Source: Deuterostichococcus epilithicus (Eukaryota; Chlorophyta; Trebouxiophyceae; Prasiolales; Stichococcaceae). From it: a DNA stretch of 64,000 bases. A program made the position numbers and the translations under genes. Below, in pieces: positions 12,001 to 20,811 of this stretch; within the stretch, counting starts at the first letter, position 1, and the number at the start of each line of letters is the position of its first letter. Location of the stretch: NCBI GenBank assembly GCA_033439295.1, contig JAVTLE010000023.1, positions 3,632,530 through 3,696,529 on the forward strand, given 5' to 3'. The notes beneath the pieces are model-generated. The model did no database searches. It had not been told where the DNA came from and saw only the letters and a program-made list of their open reading frames with translations.

Positions 12001-15000
12001 AGGCCTGTCGCGCGTCCGGCTCCAGCTGGACCTGTGACTCGTGACCCACAGTTATATCTTTGTAGTTGCCTGAGCATGCAGTCTCTCTCATCGAGACCCG
12101 TCTGCCGACCAGCAGCCCGCGCGCTCCCGCGCAGGCTGCGTGGAGGCGCTGGCGGAGCCGCGAGCGCTGCGCGCCGCGTTCTGGTCGCTGCACCGCCCGC
12201 CCAGCGAGGCCGCTGCGGGGCTGGCGCTGCGGCTGCTGCACGGCCTAGCGGCGACGCCTGCCGCCGCCTGGGCGGCCGCCGGCCAGGGCGGCACACTGTA
12301 TGCCATGTCAGTGCTGCTGCCGACGGCGCCGCCCGATGAGGCCCGTCGGGTGGGTGGCCCTGAGCTTGAAATCTTCAGATCGGTCTCCATACACTTGTGA
12401 CGGCAAGGGGACAACTTGCCCCGCAGTGAGCAGTGCCCTGCGCAGCTTGCCGTCGGTGCACCCCACGCTGCCATGCCCTGGTCCTCAAACAGAATGGCAT
12501 GTCTTAGAAGATATTGCTCTGCTTGCGCAGGACACCCGGCAGACGCTGCAGGCGGCGACGGCGTCGCTGCTGGGGCGGCTGGCGGCGCAGCCGCTGCACG
12601 GCCCGCGCGTCATGCTGCTGCTCAACAGGCTGCTGCCGCCGGGCCTTGCCGCCGCCATCCGTGATGGGCCAGGTCAGCAAACTGCCCGAGTTGCAGAGCG
12701 CTGCGACTGGCGATCTCGGGCCACTCAGCTTGCTCGAGACATCTGCAAGGGCAGCTGCCACCGCAAGACATGTGCATACATGGGATGGTACTTCACGGCC
12801 GTCCAGCCCACAGCGGCTGTGACGGCGCCAGGGCAATCAACAATTCACATGGCAGAGCGAGCTCGGACCTGCAGCCAGGGGCTCGCAAAAGCGATCCCAA
12901 ACCTCGGTGGGCACATGCAGGCGAGGCGGCCGTTGCGGCGCTGCGCACGGCGAGCGAGACGCCGGAACGGCTGTGGTCCGCTGGCATGGCGTCGGCGCTG
13001 GGAGAGGAGCTGGCAGACCTGACAGCCCAGGCCCGCGCTGCCCAGGTAGGGTGTTATGTGCTGGAGCATGTCTGCTGGCTGAGCTCTAAGACGGGTGACT
13101 GGCTGTTCTGCTGGTGGACTGCTCGTCACCTCGTCAGGCTGATGAACTAACGAGGTGTAGAGACGTGACACCAGCCGATCGGCATGGCGTAGCCCTCGTC
13201 TGAGTTGGGCACAGGCCCTGCAGAGACGCCCTACGTGCACGCCGCACTGGCTGCAGTGTGCACCCGGCGGCGAAGCACAGAAACCTGACGACTCAGCAGG
13301 ACGGCAACCGACCAGAAGCGCTCGGCTGAGCTCGGACATACCTGCCGGCCCCGCAGGCGGGCGGCGCGGCGGACTGGGCGCTGCCGGAGGGCTGGCGCCT
13401 GGAGCACCCCGCCCTGGAGGGGGAGGAGCTGGTGGGCGGCGTGTACGTGCGCCTGTTCCTCAAGAACCCTGGCTTCCCGCTGCGCGACCCCCGCGCCTTC
13501 CTCCAGGTGGGCTCCAGAATGTTGAAGCCCTCACAACGGCGGTTCGCAATGCTGACTGCTGCTGCCCAGAAACAAGCCTCGCAAATGCCCGCTCTTGCTT
13601 ACAGGGCATTGTCAGCTTGCGGTCTGAGCCATGCATACCAGAAAGTCGTATTCCGTCATTCATAAATTCATTCACTCACTCTTCTGACCCGCTCTGGCTG
13701 ACTCCTCATGATGGTGGCAAAGCATGACTCCTGGTTCCCTTAATCAACAGGGCCTTCTGGAGGCGTATGTGGCGGAGGTGGGGCGGGCGCCGCGCGACAG
13801 CGCCCGCGCCGCCACGCTGGCGGCCGCTGCCTGCGAGCTGCTGCGGGGGCACGCCTCGCTGGGGGATCACGCCGTGGGGCTGGGCTATGCGGAGCGGCTG
13901 CTGGCGCTGCTGGCCGCCCGCCTGAAGGCCACCGGCGCAGGTGACCCTTAACCTTAAACCTTCAAACCTGGCCTTCTGCTGGTGCTTCTGGGGATGGCTG
14001 TGCCGACATTTGTCGCCCAGCATTTCTCACTTTCTTGCCTCGGGGGGTTTAAAGTAATTGGCCCACGCCGGCAGCAGACTCATCAAGGCCGCAAGCCCTG
14101 CGCCTGTCCCCAACGCCTGTCCGCGCAGCCACCTTGTCAGATCTGCAATATCTATGCCATTGTCAATAAATCAGTATCAACATCAGTATCAACATCAGTA
14201 TCAAGTCTCAATATCAATATCAATATCAAGTCTCAATATCAAGTCTCAGTATCAAGTCTCAATGTCCACTCTCGTCAAGACAGGCACCGCCGGCGGCGCG
14301 CCGGACGAGCTGGCGGGCACGGCGCTGCGGCTGCTGCACCAGCTGGCGGCGGGCGACGCCGGCGGTGAGGCGCTGGCGCGCGCGACGCCGCCGCTGGTGG
14401 CTGTACTGCGGCCGGCGCTGGGCGCCGGCGCGCCACCGCCGGCGGCCGCGCTGGCGCTCGAGACGCTGCAGCGCGCGCTGGCGCCCTCCAACAGGCGCGC
14501 GAGTGCAGGGGAATCGAGTCATGTGTCGATGTGCGAATAGCATGAGCCTATCGTGTGCAGAGGTGGATGTGCATGCTGCCATGGCCGCATGCTCCCAACA
14601 CAAGAGGAGGCAGGTCGCCTCGGCAGGCTGACAGTTCGAGCCCCAGCCTCCATTGAGAAACTCTCACTGGCAGATGCTCTTTGATGCACCTTGTCGATTC
14701 GTCATGCCTTGTTTACCTAGAGACGACCATGTGCTTGACTGGTTTTCACAACATGTGCCCCGCAGGTTCCGAGACCTCCTCGTGGAGGCGGCGCTGGCGA
14801 ACGGCATCATGCCAGTGCTGCTGGCGCGCCTTGACTGGCGCGCCGCGACGGCCGGGCCTGGCGCCTCCGCCACCGGAGCCGCCGGCGCCGGCGGCGGCAC
14901 CAGCGTCACGCAAAAGCAGCAGGGGCCACAGAGCGGCGGCGGCGGGGCGAGCGCCGGCAGCGGCGAGGACCGGGACGAGGCGGTCGCCCGGGTGCTGGCT

Positions 15001-16918
15001 GTGGACGTGCTGCACCTCCTGGCGGCGGAGGGCGCCCACGCTGCGCAGGTGGGCAGCCCCTATTGTGTGACTGCGGCTCGATGCAGACACAAATCTCGTG
15101 GAGTTCTGTCATGCGCAGAGCTGGCCTGCTGGATTACATGTTGTTGAGCATGGCGCCACAGCTGTGATTGCTGTTGGTGCAGCATCGTCCATCGCTGCTG
15201 TCCGTCCAGGCAGCTTGGTGCGACTCCACCATTGCCGCTAGTCAGGATGGCATACACATGGCGCGAGACGGCAATGCGAACAGGGCACCGATGCTCAACA
15301 ATGTCGAAGGCGCTGTGCGCGATTCTGGGGACGCGCCTGCTGCCTGCAGGTGAACCGGCTGCTGGGCAAGAGCGAGGTGTGGGCGGCGTTCAGGGGGCAG
15401 AAGCACGACCTGTTCTTGCCGGCCGGCGGGCCGCCCGACGCCGGCGTCGCCGGCCTGTTGCAGGTGCTTTCCCGCGTGCTGCGACTTTTCCGACTGCCCA
15501 CATCCCACCCCCAAGCGATTGGCAGCTGCATTGCTGTTCGCTCTGCGAAGCCACGCTTCTCGTACCCTCCTGTTCGTCCTGTACAAGCAACAGATCTTTC
15601 GCACTCCCCAGCCCGCCGCCACTGTCCCTGGACAGTCGAGAAGTGCAATGGCCAGCAGTCTCTTAACCAACATGGGTGCTCCACACCCGCAGGGTGGCAC
15701 TGTACATGCACCAAATCTCTCGCATTCCCTGCCCCGCCGCCACCGTCCCTGATTTGTTGCGAAGCGTAATGGCCAACAGTCTCCTGACCAATTGGTGCAC
15801 CCCGCGCGCAGGGTGGTACGTCTGCCCGCTTTGCGCTGCCGCCGCCGGCAAGCGCAGCGGCGCCGCTGCCGCTGGCTCCCTCGGAGGAGCTGCCGGCATT
15901 GGCAGCGTCTGTGATAACCGCAAGGCCTGAGCCGGCGCAGCCCTCGCCCGCCTCCGTGCCACTGCCACTGCCAGCGGCAGGGGCGGCGTCCATGCCGCAG
16001 CACCAGGCGCAGCCCCCGCAGCACATGCCGGCGGCACAGGAGGCGGTCGGCGCGTTGCCGGCGGCAATCGGCGCACATTCAGCCGGCCGGGCGCCGCAGG
16101 TTCCCGTGCCAGCGGACGAGCCGAAGGCAGAGGGCCGGGCGCGCCTGGCGGGGGGAAGCGCAGCGGCGGCTGCAGATTCCGGGCGGCTCAGCGGCGACGC
16201 CGCCCCAACAGCTGCAGAACCCATAGGCAAAGCAGCGGCCGACCCAGAGGTGGCCGGGTTGGCGCAGAGGCGTGACGCGGGCAACACAGGCGCCTCCGAG
16301 GTGGCAAAATCCATTTGCCAGCCTGCTGATGCAGCGGCGCTGCTCGTGGCAGACCAAGCAGCGGCAGCAGCGGATGGCAGCAGCCATGGCAACGAGCCGC
16401 TGACGCTGCAGCCTCCTGCAGAGGCTGCGCCCGCCAATGGCGCGGCGGCGCAGGCTTCGCCAGCAGCCGACAGCATGCGGGCAAACGCAGCTGTCAGCAA
16501 CGAGCAGCTGCAGCCCCCGCAGCCAGCAGCCAGCAGCGGTGCTGTGCCCGTGTCGGCGGCGGCGGCGGTGACGCCCACCGCGCAGCAGCGCAGGCCTTCG
16601 GGTTCGACGCAGCAGCTCGAAGCGAGGAAGCCACCGGCTGCAGATCGGTTGCCGACCACCTTTGAACAGCGGCACTCGCCTGCAGAGTCAGCTGCAGCTG
16701 TGCCGCCGCCGTCGCCAGCCCAGGCGGCAGTCGCGCCGCGCTCGCCGTTCATGGCAAGGCTGGCCACACCTGGTGCCGCGGCAGCACCCCAGCAGAGGCC
16801 GCTGCTCTCGCCGCTGCAGGCGGCGCAGCCACCGGAGGTTAGCAGCAAAGACGGGAGCGGCGGCGATGAGACGGCAGGCGGCGAGCAGGATTACGGCCCG
16901 CTTGGCCCGCTGGGCTGA
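1..16918 (+). CDS. GRV2: GRV2 / RME-8 (DNAJC13-like) endosomal J-domain protein, 5' end outside window
   Basis: Large peripheral endosomal J-domain protein; family members recruit Hsc70 to endosomes for sorting and vacuolar trafficking. I placed 30 exons: 1-277, 446-558, 788-952, 1190-1391, 1611-1871, 2024-2184, 2711-2858, 3142-3302, 3971-4138, 5294-5503, 5751-5948, 6749-6935, 7298-7401, 7601-7771, 8719-8948, 9457-9568, 9804-10001, 10334-10528, 10787-10993, 11209-11438, 11734-11870, 12135-12349, 12531-12672, 12921-13045, 13357-13506, 13751-13940, 14284-14494, 14766-15048, 15350-15463, 15812-16918. They sum to 2124 codons in one open frame, including the stop. Visible: four IWN-type repeats (LIWNETTR, LIWTHRMR, VIWSSQMR, RLWSAGMA); a GYF_2-like segment (EWCYFLPPG..GPVSKDEIRSL); a J domain split over exons 12-13 with KYHPDKNPAG; then the conserved block AQCILF..PFKYAGYPMLLDA. 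The exon 29 motif QKHDLFLP ends the conserved part and an Ala/Pro/Gln-rich tail follows. Four introns need GC donors. The N-terminal few hundred residues lie upstream. Family assignment is very secure; single exon edges are inference. Confidence 0.93.
6085..6375. repeat. Imperfect minisatellite in GRV2 intron, four units of about 70-80 bp
   Basis: Four units each start (G)GAA(T/C)GGCCGT(A/C)TC and carry CCAGTAGTCCTGC about 17 bases on, followed in the first three by a CTGTTTCA segment. They begin near 6085, 6165, 6242 and 6310. The array lies wholly within the intron 5949-6748. Confidence 0.75.
6986..7020 (+). repeat. Second copy of the J-domain exon end (HPD) in the following intron
   Basis: Matches exon bases 6901-6935 with one mismatch over 35 bases and is again followed by GT. 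Reading through the intervening 50 bases meets a TAG, so it is not part of the frame. Confidence 0.9.
14168..14270. repeat. TATCAA / TCTCAA microsatellite next to a GRV2 3' splice site
   Basis: Repeated ATCAGTATCAAC, ATATCA and AAGTCTCA units run up to about 14 bases before the acceptor of the exon starting 14284. AT-rich sequence stands out in this GC-rich gene. Confidence 0.8.
15579..15818 (+). repeat. 121-bp tandem duplication including a 3' splice site, GRV2 last intron
   Basis: Copy 1 (15579-15699) and copy 2 (15700-15818) share CTGTACA..GCA, GCCGCCAC, AATGGCCA(G/A)CAGTCTC and end with CGCAGGGTGG. Copy 2 contains the acceptor used for the final exon (15812); copy 1 has a matching decoy at 15692. 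Confidence 0.8.
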
Positions 16919-16929
16919 TACAGTGGCTT

Positions 16930-16934
16930 TGTAA
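16930..16934 (+). terminator. Putative poly(A) signal TGTAA of GRV2
   Basis: TGTAA lies 11 bases after the GRV2 stop codon. TGTAA (UGUAA) is the usual chlorophyte polyadenylation signal, normally a dozen or so bases before cleavage. The distance from the stop is short but possible; another TGTAA occurs near 17020. Confidence 0.4.
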
Positions 16935-17654
16935 CGGTCTTGCACATGGATTGGATTGGCTTGGGACCCGTTGCGTTCTTGTGGGTAGGTATTGCTGTTA
17001 CATCAGTGTGATTGTTCCTGTAAGCTTTGCTGCAGTAGGGAGCCGATTGGCCTTGAACAATCGGTCTGTGTGCATCGATTGCTTGGCTTGGTAAAGGAGC
17101 AGGCTTGCCGCCAACATACCCAGCGCCGTCCGCTAGTCTTGAATACATCATGAACACATAGACAGAAGTAGCGCAGCACACAGTCTGCGTTTGCAGTCTT
17201 CCGGAGAGCCGGCGCCGCTGCTACCCTCAACGACTACTGATCCAGGGAGAGGGCTCAAATTGACATCGTAACCCCAAGCATTCGCTGCGCCTGCTGTTGC
17301 TGCTCCTCTGCCTCTCGCTCTTGAATGTTTCTGGCAGCCTCCTGCCGCGGCGCCTCAAATCGGCAGACAACAAGCAGTTGACAGCCAATGCTTGAGGGCA
17401 GAGCTCGTGCTTGCACAACACGTTGGGGCTGTTGCATCGGCGGGCATGCAACGTTGCTCTGAAAGCTCCGTGTACCTTCCCCTGACGAAGGGTTTTTGCG
17501 TCAAAAAACAGAAAGCAGAGGCTCAGCCGACATAGGCTATGCCGACAGTCAAGTTGCACTGCATGCACAGGGCCGTGCAGCAGCCATTCTTGTGTCATAT
17601 TGCGGCAGGACCCTGCATTGGGGCATTGGCAGGGAACCAATGTTGCGCAGCACC

Positions 17655-17998
17655 TGCATCTGACTCACCAGCGACAGCATGGGGTACTCCCGTGGCCACC
17701 TGCCGGCGGCCAGGTTTACGCCATCGTCTTGCAACATCTTGACGACGATAGCCATGGCACGTGGGTAGGCCAACTGCGCCAGCACGTGAGTGAGTTGCGC
17801 CGCATTGCCAGTCTCCGCCGCTGCTGCCTCCACCGCTGCCTCCGCCTCCTTCGACGCCGGCAGTCCCGACGGCGCCGATACATCGTTCAGGGGTGGTCTG
17901 CCTGCAAGTTTACGTGCAAATGCGGTTGGCTGACAGCCCGCCATCAAGACCGCAAGGCTAGGGCAGGCATGCAGATGAGAAAAAGCAGATGGCAGCAT
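17655..17998 (-). CDS. Hypothetical exon-like island, function unknown
   Basis: An open minus-strand frame with alternating Ala/Glu-rich and hydrophobic composition (EAEAAVEAAAAETGNAAQLT, then VLAQLAYPRAMAIVVKMLQD and GRWPREYPMLSLVSQMQ) ending at CAG|GTGCTG, a possible donor. Codon use resembles the real genes of the window. No family is recognised, no adjoining exon could be connected, and no start is assured. It could be a fragment of a decayed gene. Confidence 0.25.
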
Positions 17999-18106
17999 AC
18001 GAGGCCTCGATGCCTTCTCTGTAGCTCGTCAGCCAGCACACTGCACTGCTGTAGGAATCTCCACCTATGCCATGAACGAGTGCAGGGCGGCATCGGAACG
18101 ACTGCG

Positions 18107-18540
18107 GCGCGGACACGCTGGCAGACGGCTTCGCCTCGGACGCCGAAGATAGGAAGCACCGCTACGATGACACCTCAGCCATGATTGAATTCCAGCGCCA
18201 CGGTGCAGACCTCACCATAGCGTGACGCTCCGGCTTTGCTAGTCCGTTTTGTCGTCTCGAGGCCACATTCCTCCCGATCATAGGTTTGCCCCCGCTAGCA
18301 GCGGCTGAGGTGGTGGCCGCAGCGCCTCCACAGCGGTGTGGCTGCGGAAGCGGCCCGACCTCCTAAGGCACATGCGGTGGTACTATGAGGAGCGCGGTCT
18401 CGGCGGCGTCCAGACGTGCCAGAGGAGCAGCAGCGGCTGCTGGCCACGCAGCTAGTGGTCATGCTGTATAATACCGTTGACAATGCCGTCAGCGGCGGCG
18501 TTCGCAGTACCACTATGAAGTTCGGCATCGTCAAGGTCGT
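18107..18540 (+). pseudogene. Possible decayed plus-strand gene fragment, unknown family
   Basis: Three coding-like segments on the plus strand lie in different frames. The first ends SAMIEFQRHGADLTIA-stop at about 18225. The second reads RKRPDLLRHMRWYYEERGL, and the third PEEQQRLLATQLVVMLYNTV and then DNAVSGGV. There are no convincing splice junctions between the last two, which overlap with a frame offset near 18410, so a frameshifted relic is the simplest reading. No homologue recognised. Confidence 0.22.
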
Positions 18541-19002
18541 GCCCTGCTCATGCTTCTTGCCAATGCCGGAATGCTGCTCATCACACATGGCTGCTTTGTC
18601 TCAGTGCATGCGCCACTGCGTACGTACTGCGTACGCACTGCGCGCGCACTGCGACGTACATGACATAGTGAGTATGCATGCTGTGATGTCCAAGCCTCTG
18701 TTCAGTGTTGTCCCTCAACTGCTGCACGGTGTCAGCCTCTGGCAAGGCTCGGTCTGGCGGTGAGTATGCGGAGGAGCCTCGGTTATACCAAGCAGAGCAT
18801 TTTCATAACCAGGAGATTTGGCGATAAACGGTGCCCAACGGCTGCAAGCACCTGACCTCACAGATCCACTTATACGTGCAATTTTTTTGCAGCATATTAA
18901 CGTGTTCGACTTGCGGTGCCCGCAAGCCGGCGATGTAGCTGTGAAAGGCTAATGAACAACAGCACAGTCTTAAACCAATCGACAGCAACTACTCCAGGCA
19001 GC

Positions 19003-19200
19003 CAGCCTTCCAGCATGTCTGTTTCCAAACCAACGGTGGATGAAAGTGTCCGCTGTGAAATGCAGATGAAAGAGAAAGCTCAAGCTGAGATCAATTGGCA
19101 GGAACTCTAGGCAGCCTTTCGGCATTTCTCCTTCAAACTAATGGTGGACAAAAGTTTAGGGTCCGCTCGCTCCCGACAGGCGGAGTTGATGAAGGGCTAC
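19003..19200. repeat. Diverged tandem duplication, about 105-110 bp period
   Basis: The segment starting near 19003 (GCAGCCTTCCAGCATGTCTG, later AACGGTGGATGAAAGTGTCC) recurs diverged near 19111 (GCAGCCTTTCGGCATTTCTC, later AATGGTGGACAAAAGTTTAG). Both copies read through as Ser/Lys-rich peptide in one frame, but no gene is evident. Confidence 0.4.
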
Positions 19201-19840
19201 GTACGCGGACCCACCCTTTCAACAAGTCCCATCGCAACAGGGATTTGTCCAAAGGTGCAGAGATTGCATGGGGTGGACGAGATCCCGTCGCATTGCTGCA
19301 TGAGGCATGAATTAGTGACGCTTTTACGCACAGTGCTTGCTGTGCTGTGCGCAAGTGCCAAGTGGCATGGGCGCAGATGTTGCGACCAGTGATCGCTGCG
19401 CCCAAGTATCATGGTAACTGCCGGCTCATGGAACCACGGTACACCCTGAGCTTACCATGGCAGGCCGGGCCTGCCAAGCCCCCGATTTACCAGGATATGA
19501 TGGTAAACGCCGACACCCTATGGTATACCACATGGTGTTTAGCCTTATTTCCTAGAAAAATACTAGAACAATTCTCGCTCTATCCTGGTCCGCCTCGGAG
19601 ACGAGGAATCATTTGACATTGTGTCGCAAAGAGCTGCAAAGAGCTGCCCTGTGTGACGCCTTCGTTTAAGCCACAAATCAAACGTTGAAGCGTACGATAA
19701 GTCGTGTTGTGGCGGAAATTTCGGCGCTGTTCAACTCGATAGTGTCTCACAAATGCCAACGCAAGTCGTTGTGTTCGGGACTTGCGCGTCTCCTGACAGA
19801 TGTTGGAGACGTGTTGGTATCTGCGGCAAAAAGGAATTCA

Positions 19841-19960
19841 CGTTGCCGGCAGGACTCGAACCTGCGACCCTTTCGGGAATAGATCTTCAGAGTCTAGACC
19901 TAATCGGTAGGATTGGGAATCTATTCTAATCTATCGCCTTAACCGCTCGGCCACGGCAAC
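19841..19960 (-). tRNA. tRNA-Ser(AGA) with a 39-nt intron
   Basis: On the minus strand the acceptor GTTGCCG (19960-19954) pairs with CGGCAAC (19848-19842), with discriminator G at 19841, as expected for serine tRNAs. The D arm is GCCGAGCGGTTAAGGC, the anticodon stem ATAGA/TCTAT with loop TTAGAA|A (anticodon AGA), the type II variable arm CCCGAAAGGG, and the T arm GCAGG-TTCGAGT-CCTGC. A 39-nt intron (19923-19885) sits after position 37, the canonical nuclear tRNA site. The mature length without CCA is 81 nt. Confidence 0.93.
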
Positions 19961-20811
19961 CTGACTTTTAAGTATTGTGAGCGAATCTGTATCTTCGAGG
20001 CCGCCGCTGATGTAATGATCTCCGCGAAAGGATGCCTTTCGCGGTGCCAACGGCCGAGCGGCTGGCATGCGAGGGACTTCACATGCACGGCATCTTCACC
20101 CTCGCAGATCTCCTGTGCACCGCCGATCCAATAGCCCCTGCGTCCCTGCTCGCCGCCGCCGGTTTTGACGCATCAAGCGGGCCCGCCTTCTCCGAATTCA
20201 CCGGGGGCACCGAGGACATCCACACCTGTCGTGAGCGGTTGCGAGGTGCCTCCGGCAAGATCTTCTGCCGGTGGGGGCAGCAGTGCACGACGATGCCCGC
20301 AGCCGCCACCGCCTCCTCAGACAGCATCTACACCGATTATTCCAATTCCATGATTGTTCCAAATCCGTGATGCGCAACATGTTGCCTCGTCTCGGAAACG
20401 GAACCGGTCTCCTGTCCAAGCAAACACATTGTCCATACCTACATGGACCACCGTGGCATTCAGTTGATGCTGTCAAGTCTGAAAAGCTGTTTGACTCCTC
20501 GTGTCGTGCTCATCATGTCATTTGCAGAATAGGTAATTCTGCTGTATGTGGATAGCTCTATTGGATGGACCATCCTCCCTTTACTGGAAGTCATTCGCTC
20601 GGGCACGCACGTGGTGACGGCAGCACACTCCAGCGCCATCGCATGCAGCCTGTCTCACGTTTGTCGGGGTCGCTCTGCCGACAACCGACACCCGTCAAGC
20701 CAGCTTGTAACTTGCACGTCCTGTCAGACTCCGACATTCGGGCAGGGCCCGGGCTGCTCAAGATGGTGTCCACGGCTCTGCTCTCGCCCGCGCTGCACTC
20801 CACACCCCGCG
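19961..20811. other. Intergenic; one doubtful 112-codon ORF
   Basis: Between tRNA-Ser(AGA) and the 3' end of the SMP/C2 gene. A plus ORF at 20032-20370 (starting MPFAVPTAERLACEGLHMHG, containing SGPAFSEFTGG) is the only candidate. It has no recognised domain and its codon bias is only moderate. Nothing else is seen. Confidence 0.3.

Larger units (their letters stand above)
16935..19840. other. Non-genic stretch with coding-like islands, no complete gene recognised
   Basis: Between the GRV2 3' end and tRNA-Ser(AGA). No complete gene is seen. Three islands look protein-like: minus 17998-17655 (an Ala-rich start, then AQLTHVLAQLAYPRAMAIVV and MLQDDGVNLAAG, ending at a possible donor); plus about 18107-18225 (LADGFASDAEDRKHRYDD, then a stop); and plus 18340-18540 (RKRPDLLRHMRWYYEERGL, then in another frame PEEQQRLLATQLVVMLYNTV). 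The frame change in the last suggests decay or an unseen splice. 19003-19200 holds a tandem duplication (listed separately). The rest shows no feature to me. Confidence 0.45.

Noticed and set aside
14058-14540. Gln/Ser-rich ORF through the TATCAA repeat
   Set aside because: It starts in intron sequence and only happens to stay open through the microsatellite; the true exon uses another entry at 14284.
15295-16848. 517-codon ORF on the minus strand
   Set aside because: It is antisense to the GRV2 last exons. High GC keeps the opposite frame open; the composition (Ala/Cys/Gly/Ser) has no domain, and the sense strand carries the verified spliced frame.
20032-20370. 112-codon ORF beside tRNA-Ser(AGA) as a gene
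   Set aside because: No domain, no splice or promoter signal, and a chance ORF of this length is expected at this GC content; kept only as a note in the intergenic entry.
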